A stretch of DNA of 64,000 nt from Streptomyces gossypii (GTDB lineage: Bacteria > Actinomycetota > Actinomycetes > Streptomycetales > Streptomycetaceae). Both the position numbers and the translations under genes were made by a program. Positions 26,538-34,972 of the stretch are shown here, piece by piece (the first letter of the stretch is position 1; each line of letters starts with the position of its first letter). The notes under the pieces are model-generated. The model saw only the letters and a program-made list of their open reading frames with translations, ran no database searches and was not told the DNA's origin. The DNA is taken from positions 372,001-436,000 of the forward strand of contig NZ_JAJAGO010000002.1 in assembly GCF_025165795.1 (NCBI RefSeq), in the 5' to 3' direction.

Positions 26538-27506
26538 TCAGCTCAGCGTTACCTGGCGATTGGTGAGCCCGCTGCGTGCCCGCCGCTCCTCCGGAGTCAG
26601 CGGAGCGGATGAGGCGAGGGCCTCGGCCAGCCGACCGTTGAATTCCTCGGCGGGCTTTTCACAGTCGTCCGAGGTCATCGCCTTCGGCAGATCCCAAACG
26701 GGCACCGTCAGCCCATGCGCACGGAAGGAACCCACGAGCCGGGTGCCCTCACCGAGCGAGGAAGTGCCCGCGACGTGCAGCCGGGCGAGGGCGTCGAGCA
26801 GCTCCTCCTCCGGGTGCGTCATCACCCAGCGGAGGTGATTCTTATCGGGAGTTTCGCACCAGTACGCGCCCTCGGAGCCCTTGAGCCGGGCCGTGGGAAT
26901 CGCGGCGGAATTGGCGTGTTCAAGTGATGCCGCTACGTCACCGGACGCCTTGTCGGCGTCCTCCAGCCAGAATTCGAAGCCGCTGTGCACCTCGGGAGTG
27001 AACGGCGCCTCCGGGTCGAGCAGATCCTGCAGACGCGGACCGTCCGGAGCGGCAAGGCCCACCTCGACCGGATTCCCCGGCTCGGTGTTGAGCGCGCACT
27101 CCAGCACATGGGCCAGATCACGGCTGATGTCGCCGGACGGCGTGTCGTTCTGCAGCCCGATGAGCACTTCGCCGCTGTCGCGCCGCAGCGCGGGCCAGGC
27201 CATCGGAAGCACCGTCGCGAGCCGCACCGCGGGCACTCCCTCGGGCAGTCCGCCACGGAGGGTGAGGTCGGCGGTCGCCGCGGGCACCAGTTCGCGCAGC
27301 GCGACCCAGTCGGGCTCACCGGGCAGCCCCTCGAAGGGACGTCGCACCAGCTCGGTGACGGCGTGCGAGGCGGCCCGGCCGTGGCACGCCTTGTAGCGGC
27401 GGCCGGAACCGCACGGACACGGCTCGCGTGCGCCGACGACGGGAACCTCGCCGTCGACGGGCTTAGGTGGGCTGGCCTTCGTCAGGGGGCGGCGCTTCTT
27501 GGCCAT
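26538..27506 (-). CDS. SEC-C motif protein (DUF5926-like)
   Basis: A 322-residue protein. The Lys/Arg-rich start [16 protein letters not shown] is followed by a SEC-C zinc motif ([14 protein letters not shown]) near residues 30-45, then an alpha/beta domain of about 270 residues with no motif I can name. SEC-C motifs bind zinc and often nucleic acid or SecB-like partners. I chose the ATG at 27506, the start of the basic segment, rather than an upstream one. The function is unknown but the family is common in actinobacteria. Confidence 0.82.
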   Translation of the reverse strand: MAKKRRPLTKASPPKPVDGEVPVVGAREPCPCGSGRRYKACHGRAASHAVTELVRRPFEGLPGEPDWVALRELVPAATADLTLRGGLPEGVPAVRLATVLPMAWPALRRDSGEVLIGLQNDTPSGDISRDLAHVLECALNTEPGNPVEVGLAAPDGPRLQDLLDPEAPFTPEVHSGFEFWLEDADKASGDVAASLEHANSAAIPTARLKGSEGAYWCETPDKNHLRWVMTHPEEELLDALARLHVAGTSSLGEGTRLVGSFRAHGLTVPVWDLPKAMTSDDCEKPAEEFNGRLAEALASSAPLTPEERRARSGLTNRQVTLS

Positions 27507-27726
27507 GGCGTGCGGTACTCCCGGTCTGCGGTGGGCACTTCCAGCCGCGAGCCTATGCCGTGTCCGGCTGATCAGCCGACAGGCCGGACGTTCCGGCTTC
27601 TGAGTCCGACCGCAGTCCGGCATTCCCGCGGCCGGTGGCGGATTCGGGCGACAGGGCCGGGCCCGGCGAAGCCCCTCCCGATCCGGCCTGACCGGGCCTG
27701 GTCAGGCCTGGTCCGAAGGGCAGGGC

Positions 27727-28443
27727 CTAAGCGGACTCGTCCAGCTCCGCCAGCTCGTCCAGCTCCGCCATCTCTTCCAGTTCGGCCAGCTCCGCCAAGC
27801 CCAGACCGGCGAACGCCGCGCCGAAGCCGTCCCCCGGCGCCAGAACGGCCCAGACCGTCACTCCCGGGGCCGCGCCCGGCGGCCCGGGGACGACCGTGCC
27901 GCCGCCCCTGCCGCGGAACCGCGTGTCGCGTACGCGCACTCCGGTATGCGGCCCACCGGCCGCACCGACGGGGCCGCCCGTGCCCGTACATTCCTCGACG
28001 CCCCAGTCGCTGGCCAACGAGGTGATGATCGCCAGCCCCCGGCCACCGCGCGCGGTGACCGACGGGGTCGCTGCGAGAGGTCTGGTCGGCCCCCCGCCGT
28101 CGGTGACGGAGATGGTCAGCTCGCCCTTGGCGCCGCGGCTCCAGGCGGCCCGGACGAACTCCTCGTGCGCTCCGGCCGCCGGGCCTGCTCCGCCCGCGCC
28201 CACCGTGCCACCGGCGTCGACCGTGCCACCGGCAGTGGCCTCGCCGTGCGGACTCAGCGGGCGGGCGTGGCGGCAGGCGTTGCTCAGCAGCTCGGAGAGA
28301 ATCAGTGTCGCGTCATCGACGATGTCGTCCGGCGCGCCGCAGGCGCGGAGCTCCGCACGCATCCTGTGTCTGGCCGCGCCCACTCCCGCCGGACCATGCG
28401 GTACGGCCATGGTCGACGAAGCAGGCACCTCCTGTGCCACCAT
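27727..28443 (-). CDS. RsbW-like ATP-binding protein
   Basis: A 238-residue GHKL ATPase starting MVAQEVPASSTMAVPHGP. The N box is LILSELLSNACRHA, the G1 box VTDGGGP, and the G2 region GGRGLAIITSLASDWG. Two Gly/Ala-rich inserts interrupt the domain, and the C-terminus ends in a short Leu/Glu/Asp heptad-like tail (ELAELEEMAELDELAELD) that could form a helix for partner binding. It is probably an anti-sigma or anti-anti-sigma system member with unknown partner. Confidence 0.85.
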   Translation of the reverse strand: MVAQEVPASSTMAVPHGPAGVGAARHRMRAELRACGAPDDIVDDATLILSELLSNACRHARPLSPHGEATAGGTVDAGGTVGAGGAGPAAGAHEEFVRAAWSRGAKGELTISVTDGGGPTRPLAATPSVTARGGRGLAIITSLASDWGVEECTGTGGPVGAAGGPHTGVRVRDTRFRGRGGGTVVPGPPGAAPGVTVWAVLAPGDGFGAAFAGLGLAELAELEEMAELDELAELDESA

Positions 28444-28671
28444 CAACGCCACCCCCGAGAACCTCCTTCGCCCCACGCTGGGCTCTGCCTTTTGACGGCC
28501 GTCACGCCAGGCTTCGCCCCACGCCAAAGGGATGGATTCCCCGAAGGGCTGCACAGGAAACCGGTGCCCGTCAGTCTCTTGACGCATTCGTGACCATCGA
28601 ATACGGAGCGAGTGCGCCGGCGCACCACCCGTGTGCGCCTGGGCGGTGGCCCGCTCGACGGCTGGCAGGCG

Positions 28672-29508
28672 TCAGGAGGCGAGCTGGGCGCGGACCTGCT
28701 GCGGCCGGTTGGTGATCACGGCATCGACGCCGAGCCGCGCACAGAGCGCCACGTCCACCGGGTCGTCCACCGTCCAGACGTGTACCTCGTGCCCGGCGCG
28801 GTGCGCCCGCTCCACGTACGTCGGATGGGCGCGCAGGATGCGCATGCTGGGGCCGGCGATCCGCACCCCCGGAGGCAGCCGCCCGTCCCGCAGCCGGGGC
28901 AGCAGCAGCTGCATCAGATAGACGGTGGGCAGCTCAGGGGCGGCGATCCGTACACGGTGCAGCGAGCGAGCGGAGAAGCTCATGATCCGTACGGGCGTCG
29001 TCAGCCGGTAGTGGTCGAGGAGCGCCAGCACCCGTTCCTCCACCTGTCCGGCCCAGCGGGTCGGATGTTTGGTCTCGATCGCCAGTCCGACCGGCCGCCC
29101 GGCTTCCGCGATCAGCTGGAGCAGCCGGTCCAGCGTGAGTACGGAGGTGCGCTCCGGGTCCTCGCTGTCCGGTGACTCGTGCGGGTCCTTGCCGTGCTGG
29201 GCGCTCTGCCCGTGCTTCCAGGAGCCGAAGTCCAGTTCGGCCAGATCGGCGAGTTCGAGCGCGGACACGGCGCCGCGGCCGTTGGAGGTGCGGTTGATCC
29301 GGCGGTCGTGGACGCAGACGAGATGCCCGTCGGCGGTCAGCCGGACATCGCATTCCAGCGCGTCGGCTCCGTCGTCGATGGCTTTCCGGTAGGCGGACAG
29401 GGTGTGCTCCGGGACGGCCTCGGAGGCGCCCCGGTGCGCGATGACGCTGATGCGCTCGGCCGGTCGCGGAGCGAGGGGCCTTCGCCGGGGGCGGATCTCA
29501 GAGCTCAC
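28672..29508 (-). CDS. glpQ: Glycerophosphodiester phosphodiesterase
   Basis: A 278-residue TIM-barrel GDPD enzyme that hydrolyses glycerophosphodiesters to sn-glycerol 3-phosphate and alcohol. The catalytic motif is VIAHRGASEAVPEHTL with the later ALECDVRLTADG and VCVHD. The end of the barrel, VWTVDDPVD and VDAVITNRP, is also typical. There is no signal peptide, so it is cytoplasmic (UgpQ-like). The GTG at 29508 starts VSSEIRPRRRPL just before the domain. The 197-bp gap to the divergent HtrA gene should contain both promoters. Confidence 0.93.
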   Translation of the reverse strand: MSSEIRPRRRPLAPRPAERISVIAHRGASEAVPEHTLSAYRKAIDDGADALECDVRLTADGHLVCVHDRRINRTSNGRGAVSALELADLAELDFGSWKHGQSAQHGKDPHESPDSEDPERTSVLTLDRLLQLIAEAGRPVGLAIETKHPTRWAGQVEERVLALLDHYRLTTPVRIMSFSARSLHRVRIAAPELPTVYLMQLLLPRLRDGRLPPGVRIAGPSMRILRAHPTYVERAHRAGHEVHVWTVDDPVDVALCARLGVDAVITNRPQQVRAQLAS

Positions 29509-29705
29509 CGGGTTATCGTGCCATCGGGAGAGGTTCTGTCGCCGTTCGGGTGCGGCGGACGCGTCTGAATTGCCGGGAGTAAAGAACGCCCGGCCGGTAG
29601 CGCACCGCGATTTACGCCCTCCTGACAGGCCATGGGGAAGGCTGGAGGGAAGACCCGGAGACTTGCACATCCCTTCCGCGATGTCGTGTACCTGAGGAGA
29701 GAGCT

Positions 29706-31682
29706 GTGAGCACCGAGAACGAGGGCGACGCCGCCGCACCTGCGGCGGGTACGACCCCCACGCAGGGTGCCGCGACGCCCGGTCCCACGGACGGCAGCCA
29801 GTCGCCGGAGTCCTCGGCTGCCCGGTCGCAGGACGATGACTTCGCACTGGCCGAGCCCACCACGCCGGGGGGCGACAGCGGCCGTGACGCCGACGGCTCC
29901 GTGAGAGACGCGCGTACGGCGGTCGGGCCCGCCTTCGACGAACCGCGCGACGCGGTGCCCCATGACACGGTGCCCGGTGCCACGGCGTCCGGCGACGCGA
30001 GGGCGGGAGAGGACACCGCCGTCCTGCAAGCGCTCACCCCGCCGCCCGGAGCCGGCGACGGCACCACCCAGCTGCGCGCCGTACCGGCGGACGCCGCACC
30101 CCGGCCCCTCACTGGCATGGCCACCGAGACGGACGCCGCCGCCGGAGACACGGTCTCCGGCCTGACCGCTCCCAGCGCGGGGGCGGCCATCGCTGCGGGA
30201 GCCTCCGCACAGACGGCGGCGGAGCCCGTGCAGACGGCGGCGGAGCCCGTGCCGACGCTGGGGGACCAGGCAACCGTGACCGCCGGTGGGCAGGTCCTGC
30301 CGCCGGAGATGACGAAGCAGCAGCCGGATGTCACGACGGCGTTCGCCGCCGAGGGCAACACCGGCCAGTGGGGCACGGGCGGCGGTCAGGCGGGCGGCGC
30401 CGGTGCGCCCCCGCCTCACGGCGGCCACGGCATGGGGCCGGGCGGGCCCGTCGGGCCGGGCGGACAGCACGGTCATGGCGGGCCCGGTGGCCCGGTCGGC
30501 CCCGGCGGCCCGCAGAGCCCCTGGGGCACTCCGCCCCCGCCGCCCCCGTCCGGCTCCGGCGGCAGGCGCGGCCCGGGTGTGCTCATCGCCGCCGTGCTCG
30601 CCGCCGCGCTCTTCGCGGGCGGCGTGGGAGGCGGGATCGGTTTCTGGGCGGCCGACCGTGAGGACTCCGGTTCCACCACGGTCTCCTCCGACGAAGGGAC
30701 CAACGGGGGCTCGAAGGAGCTGAACCGTTCCCCCAAGTCGGTCGCCGGGATAGCGGACAAGGCACTGCCCAGCGTCGTGACCATCGAGGCGGCGGGCGAG
30801 GGAGGTGGCGGCACCGGCACCGGATTCGTCTACGACGAGCAGGGCCACATCCTCACCAACAACCACGTGGTCGCCAGCGCGGCCGACGGCGGGAAGATGA
30901 CCGCCACCTTCTCGGACGGCAAGTCGTACGCGGCCGAGATCGTCGGCCGGGCCGAGGGGTACGACATCGCGGTCATCAAGCTCAAGGACGCGGGCGACCG
31001 GGAGCTGAAGCCGCTGCCGCTGGGCAACTCCGAGAAGATGAAGGTGGGCGACGCGACGATCGCGATCGGCGCCCCCTTCGGGCTCTCCGGCACCGTCACG
31101 ACCGGCATCGTCAGCGCGCAGGACCGCCCGGTCGCGGCCAGCGGCGGTGAGGGCAGCGACGCCTCGTACATGAACGCCCTGCAGACCGACGCCTCCATCA
31201 ACCCGGGCAACTCCGGCGGGCCGCTGCTGGACCGGAACGGTGCTGTCATCGGGGTGAACTCGGCGATCCGCTCGGGTGGCGGCGGACTCGGCGAGGCCCA
31301 GTCCGGCAGCGTCGGCCTCGGCTTCGCCATCCCGATCAACCAGGCCAAGCGCGTCGCCGGTCAGCTGATCGAGACCGGCGTCCCGGTCTACCCGATGATC
31401 GGCGTACGGGTGCAGACGGGCGAGAAGGCGACGGGCGGCGCCGCCATCGCGGAGTCCGTCAGCAACGGCGAGCCGGTCACGGAGGGCGGCCCGGCCGACA
31501 AGGCGGGGCTGGAACCGGGCGATGTGATCACCGAGTTCGACGGCAGGTCGATCGACAGCGGCCCCACCCTCATCGCCACCATCTGGACTCACAAGCCCAA
31601 CGAGACGGTCGAGGTGACCTATGAGCGTGACGGCCAGAAGAAGACGACGGAGCTGACGCTCGGCTCCCAGAAGGGCGACTGA
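29706..31682 (+). CDS. HtrA/DegP-type membrane-anchored serine protease with PDZ domain
   Basis: A 658-residue S1C protease. Residues 1-290 are disordered (Ala/Thr/Pro, then a Gly/His/Pro-rich stretch), followed by one membrane helix (VLIAAVLAAALFAGGVGGGI). The trypsin-like domain has His in ILTNNHVVA, Asp in YDIAVIKL and Ser in INPGNSGGPLL. One PDZ domain follows with GLEPGDVITEFDG. It degrades or refolds damaged proteins outside the membrane. The GTG start follows GAGGAGAGAGCT. Confidence 0.94.
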   Translation: MSTENEGDAAAPAAGTTPTQGAATPGPTDGSQSPESSAARSQDDDFALAEPTTPGGDSGRDADGSVRDARTAVGPAFDEPRDAVPHDTVPGATASGDARAGEDTAVLQALTPPPGAGDGTTQLRAVPADAAPRPLTGMATETDAAAGDTVSGLTAPSAGAAIAAGASAQTAAEPVQTAAEPVPTLGDQATVTAGGQVLPPEMTKQQPDVTTAFAAEGNTGQWGTGGGQAGGAGAPPPHGGHGMGPGGPVGPGGQHGHGGPGGPVGPGGPQSPWGTPPPPPPSGSGGRRGPGVLIAAVLAAALFAGGVGGGIGFWAADREDSGSTTVSSDEGTNGGSKELNRSPKSVAGIADKALPSVVTIEAAGEGGGGTGTGFVYDEQGHILTNNHVVASAADGGKMTATFSDGKSYAAEIVGRAEGYDIAVIKLKDAGDRELKPLPLGNSEKMKVGDATIAIGAPFGLSGTVTTGIVSAQDRPVAASGGEGSDASYMNALQTDASINPGNSGGPLLDRNGAVIGVNSAIRSGGGGLGEAQSGSVGLGFAIPINQAKRVAGQLIETGVPVYPMIGVRVQTGEKATGGAAIAESVSNGEPVTEGGPADKAGLEPGDVITEFDGRSIDSGPTLIATIWTHKPNETVEVTYERDGQKKTTELTLGSQKGD

Positions 31683-31720
31683 CACCCGGACAGGTTCCGG
31701 GCGACCAGCGCCCGACGGGG

Positions 31721-31765
31721 GAGGCCCCGCCGTGCGAGACGTTCGCGTCCGTACGGCGGGGCCTC
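31721..31765. terminator. Terminator hairpin after htrA-like gene
   Basis: GAGGCCCCGCCGT and ACGGCGGGGCCTC form a perfect 13-bp stem around a 19-nt loop, between the convergent protease and carboxypeptidase genes. Confidence 0.65.
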
Positions 31766-31825
31766 TCGCGTGGTGCATGGGTGCGTGTGCGTGGTCACCC
31801 GGAGCACACCACGGCGACCGTTCGG

Positions 31826-32602
31826 TCAGATGCCGCAGGAAGAGGCCGACCAGTAGCGGCTGGAGCGGTGGTCCACGTGCGTGTGGTCGTTGTGGCCGGG
31901 GAAGCCGGGGCCGAGGATGCCCCGGAAGCCGTGGCTGCGGGCCTGCTTGGCCATGGTGCACAGCGAGTGCGAACCGGCGCCCAGATCCACGCCGTCGCCG
32001 TACATGTGGCGGCTGCTGGGCGATCCGCCCACCGCGTCGTTGCACGCACGCGAACGGAAGCCGCTGGTAACCCGGATGGGTGCGTCACCGAGGGCGTGCC
32101 GCATCGCCTCGAGCTTCCACATCGACCGCAGCGCGTTCGACTTGGCCGTCGCGGCGGAGACCGCGCCGCCCGACCAGGAGGAGTTGCAGCGGTTCAGCTC
32201 GGCGTAGGTGAAGTGGATCGGGGTGCAGTCGTTGTCCTGGAGCGCGTAGATCTTGTTGAAGGTCTGCGTTCCCGCGATGCCGTCGGCCGACAGCCCGTAC
32301 GCCCGCTGGAAGCGGGTGACGGCCGCCTTGGTGGCGGGGCCGAATTCGCCGTCGATGGCCAGCACGCCGCCGTAACCGGGGTAACCGGCGACCCGGATCT
32401 GGAGCTGGCGGACGTCGGATCCGGACATGCCGGACTTGAGTGTGCGGCCCCAGCTGTAGCAGCCGTCGGCCAGTGCGGTGCTGGGTGCGGAGGCGGCGGG
32501 GGCGGAGGAGCCGGACGGGGCGGCGGTGGCAGCCGAACCGGCCAGCATTCCAGTCGTGATCATGACAAATGCAACCAGTAGTCTGATGAAGCGTCTCTTC
32601 AC
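31826..32602 (-). CDS. Secreted M15-type D-Ala-D-Ala carboxypeptidase with peptidoglycan-binding domain
   Basis: A 258-residue secreted zinc peptidase resembling the S. albus G carboxypeptidase. A signal peptide (KRRFIRLLVAFVMITTGMLA) is followed by a PGBD-1 peptidoglycan-binding domain (DVRQLQIRVAGYPGY, VTRFQRAYGLSADG). The M15 catalytic domain has the zinc ligands in SSRHMYGDGVDL and NDHTHVDH. The GTG start has AAGGAG at good spacing. Role: trimming of cell-wall peptide stems. Confidence 0.92.
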   Translation of the reverse strand: MKRRFIRLLVAFVMITTGMLAGSAATAAPSGSSAPAASAPSTALADGCYSWGRTLKSGMSGSDVRQLQIRVAGYPGYGGVLAIDGEFGPATKAAVTRFQRAYGLSADGIAGTQTFNKIYALQDNDCTPIHFTYAELNRCNSSWSGGAVSAATAKSNALRSMWKLEAMRHALGDAPIRVTSGFRSRACNDAVGGSPSSRHMYGDGVDLGAGSHSLCTMAKQARSHGFRGILGPGFPGHNDHTHVDHRSSRYWSASSCGI

Positions 32603-32865
32603 GCGAACTCCTTGGGGGAAGCGGAGGGACTCGGCGCCGGAGGCAGTCACACGCCCGGGCCGTCGACACGACACCAGAAGACTGACCGCGTCTCTCCCGC
32701 AGGTCAACGCCACCCGCCCGGTGCCAGTGGCATGGACCTCTGGACCTTGTCCTCCGGCCGCCCTCCCGCCACCGCTCCGTCACCGGCCCGCCGCCTCGAC
32801 CTGAGGTGAGTCACCCGTGCCCATCCGGCTACGCTGTCCCTGTGCCGCCTCACCGGGCGGCGCCG

Positions 32866-32952
32866 GGAGGTGTGCCCGAGCGGCCTAAGGGATCGGTCTT
32901 GAAAACCGTCGTGGCGGCAACGTCACCGTGGGTTCGAATCCCACCGCCTCCG
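32866..32952 (+). tRNA. tRNA-Ser(UGA)
   Basis: An 87-nt class II tRNA. The acceptor stem GGAGGTG/CGCCTCC has one G-T pair and discriminator G. The anticodon loop CTTGAAA contains TGA. It has a long variable arm (TGGCGGCAACGTCA region) and a T arm GTGGG-TTCGAAT-CCCAC. The CCA end is not encoded. Its 3' 56 nt are part of the attachment repeat of the integrated element, which regenerates an intact tRNA. Confidence 0.97.
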
Positions 32953-32953
32953 C
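32897..32953 (+). repeat. attL: 57-bp attachment repeat in the tRNA-Ser 3' end
   Basis: Starts in the anticodon loop region (TCTTGAAAACC) and runs one base past the tRNA 3' end. It is identical over 57 bp to 45217-45273. Confidence 0.95.
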
Positions 32954-32977
32954 CCAGGTCAACTTAACCGCTGGTCA

Positions 32978-33010
32978 GAAGGGGTGCCCGTCACAGACGG
33001 GCACCCCTTC
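32978..33010 (+). terminator. Terminator carried by the element next to tRNA-Ser
   Basis: GAAGGGGTGCCCGTC and GACGGGCACCCCTTC form a perfect 15-bp stem with a 3-nt loop, 25 bp after the tRNA. It is preceded by GCTGGTCAGAAGGGGTGCC, also found after attR, so the element supplies a near copy of the displaced native terminator. Confidence 0.85.
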
Positions 33011-33065
33011 GGCGTGCACCTTGTCTCACCCTGACTCGCCCGTGTACCGGCTTTGACCAGTGCGT

Positions 33066-33084
33066 ATGGGCCACCTGTGGGCCA
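33066..33084. repeat. Candidate integrase arm site, left end
   Basis: A 19-bp sequence ATGGGCCACCTGTGGGCCA, repeated with one mismatch at 45126-45144 on the other side of the attachment core. Each copy holds TGGGCCA twice, 11 bp apart (one helical turn). It lies just downstream of the integrase stop. Confidence 0.55.
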
Positions 33085-33093
33085 GCCGAGGAC

Positions 33094-34503
33094 CTACCCG
33101 CCCTTGCTCAACTCCTGTGCGATGAGCTGGTTCGAGCGGGACTGGTCGCCGCGCAGGATCTTCGCGTAGAAGCGGAAGAGCACGGCGATGCTGTGGCCTG
33201 CCCGGCGCGCGACTTCCACCGGGTCAACCCCCGATTTGATCCACAGGGACACCCCTGCACTGCGGAGCGAGTACGGCACTTCCGCCAAGGGGGTTGCCGC
33301 ATCCTCCTCCGAGAGGACGGCGGCACGGGCTGCATCCCACAGGTCGCAGTATTCGTTGGACCCCACGCGCCCGCCCCGCGCCGCACGGAAGAGGCGACCG
33401 TCAGGAGCCGTTCCGTAGGCGTTGAGGTGGTCTCGCAGCATGCGCACAAGGACGGGAGGAATGGGCACTGAGCGTGTCGCACCTCGCGCCCGGCGCTTCA
33501 GGCCGCGCGTCTCATGCGGAGTGCCGTCGTCCGTCCAGCCGCCACCCACTTCCGGGCGGCTCTCACCGAGCAGCAGTTCACCCCACTGCTCTGAAGCTTC
33601 TGCGGTGGCCGGCGGGAGCTTGCAGTTCGACCCTTTCAAGGAAGCGATTTCGGCGGGGCGCATGGCTGCGTAGTAGAGGCACCCGAAGAACGCCGCGAGA
33701 TGCTGCCCGCGCGGTCCGGCGTTCCGCACCGCCTCGATGAGCGACTGCGCCAGCGCTGGGCCGGGCACGTAGCGAAAATCGATCTCGTCATCCGTCTCCG
33801 GTGGCGTCCAGTCGACACGCTTGAGCGGGTTGGCGGACAGCAATCCCTTCTCCTCCACCGTGTAGCGCAGAAGATTACTCAGGACCATGCGCTTCCTGCG
33901 CGAGGTGTTCTCGGCAGCCTTCTTGCCGTCCATCCGATGCGAGAGAGCTTCGAGCGCCGGACGGAGTAGTGCAGGGTCTTCGAGGGCGTTGACCCTCATC
34001 GAGTGCTCCGAAAGCCAGGACAAGGCTGCACGGATCTCATCCGGTGGTTCCTGCACCATGTGGCGGGGCTTCAAGTCGCCGTCCGGCCCCCGCAATGCTC
34101 GAAAGGCCCACTGGTAGAGAGCCGCGCGCAGGATCTTCGGGTTCGGGGCGCCCCGTGTCGTTGTGACCAGCGTCGGTGTGACGACCGCGAGTGATTCAGC
34201 GATGTTGGAACGATGCTTGGCTGCCGCTCGCGGCCACTTCATGAGCACGTACGCCGTGGCGTGCACATACCAGGTAGGCGAGCTGAGTACCGCCAACTCA
34301 CGTGCGGGCAGACCAGTTTCCTCGTCGAACTGCTCGCGCTCCCGAAGGGCTGTCATCAGTTCTGAACGGCGGCCATCTGCTTGGGGCTTGAGCTTGAAGC
34401 TCTTCGAATGCGGACGGGTGCCGACTCGCCAGCGCAGTTCATAAGGCTTCTGGCGCCCCGCGCGCTTACGGATGGACCAAATATCGACGTCATACGTGAG
34501 CAT
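33094..34503 (-). CDS. int: Tyrosine site-specific integrase
   Basis: A 469-residue phage-type integrase, reading toward attL. The N-terminal arm/core-binding part is residues ~1-260. The catalytic domain has Arg in YYAAMRPAEIASL, a box II with Tyr in the usual His place (PYSLRSAG), RRAGHS, and the nucleophile Tyr in RFYAKIL. It would catalyse attP x attB recombination in tRNA-Ser. The ATG at 34503 (LTYDVDIWSIRKR) is the family-like start. An earlier start would overlap the excisionase gene. Confidence 0.94.
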   Translation of the reverse strand: MLTYDVDIWSIRKRAGRQKPYELRWRVGTRPHSKSFKLKPQADGRRSELMTALREREQFDEETGLPARELAVLSSPTWYVHATAYVLMKWPRAAAKHRSNIAESLAVVTPTLVTTTRGAPNPKILRAALYQWAFRALRGPDGDLKPRHMVQEPPDEIRAALSWLSEHSMRVNALEDPALLRPALEALSHRMDGKKAAENTSRRKRMVLSNLLRYTVEEKGLLSANPLKRVDWTPPETDDEIDFRYVPGPALAQSLIEAVRNAGPRGQHLAAFFGCLYYAAMRPAEIASLKGSNCKLPPATAEASEQWGELLLGESRPEVGGGWTDDGTPHETRGLKRRARGATRSVPIPPVLVRMLRDHLNAYGTAPDGRLFRAARGGRVGSNEYCDLWDAARAAVLSEEDAATPLAEVPYSLRSAGVSLWIKSGVDPVEVARRAGHSIAVLFRFYAKILRGDQSRSNQLIAQELSKGG

Positions 34504-34564
34504 GTCTCTCCATGCTGAGAGGGCCCGCCGACGACGGGCCCTCTCGGTTCGATGGTCGGAAGAA

Positions 34565-34756
34565 TCAGGCGGCGGTGTCCAGCTCGCAGGACTTCCACCA
34601 GGCGTCAAGGTCGCTCCGGCGGCAGCGGAGTTGACCATTCGGAAGCTTGATGAGTCGGGGCGCCTTTCCGCGGGCCCGCATGCGGTAAAAGGCGGGGCGA
34701 CTCATGTCGATCTCGGCGAGGACTTCGGGGAGTTTGAGCATCTGAGCGCGTGCCAT
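34565..34756 (-). CDS. xis: Excisionase / AlpA-like helix-turn-helix protein
   Basis: A 63-residue protein with a MerR-like winged helix (MLKLPEVLAEIDMSRPAFYRMRARGKAPRLIKLPNGQLRCRRSDLDAWW positions ~6-53, seen as key pieces LPEVLAEIDMSR and RRSDLDAWW). Proteins of this type act as directionality factors for excision. It lies 61 bp upstream of the integrase gene on the same strand, as is usual in AICEs. Confidence 0.88.
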   Translation of the reverse strand: MARAQMLKLPEVLAEIDMSRPAFYRMRARGKAPRLIKLPNGQLRCRRSDLDAWWKSCELDTAA

Positions 34757-34808
34757 GGCTGCTACTCCTGTCGAGGCTTCGGCGGGGCCGGGGCCCCTTC
34801 TCTCAGGT

Positions 34809-34972
34809 CCGCTACATCCGCTTCATCTGCTACGCCGCAGGTCAGGGGCGGCCTCTGGTGTAGCGGTGGGGTGGGGTGTAGCGGACGGTGCCGCTACAGA
34901 ACGGTTCGGGCTGTAGCGGCACCGTTGGGGTGTAGCGGGTGTGTAGCGGCTTCAGTCGGCTACGTCCGCTAC
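34809..34972. repeat. GTAGCGG/CCGCTAC iteron-like cluster
   Basis: At least eight exact heptamers in both orientations lie in about 165 bp: CCGCTAC at 34809, 34891 and 34966, and GTAGCGG at 34860, 34878, 34913, 34932 and 34943. Near-matches lie at 34827 and 34957, and one more exact copy at 35019. They fill the gap between xis and the DUF3631 gene and run into the 3' end of that gene. A replication-protein binding site or origin is the best guess. Confidence 0.65.
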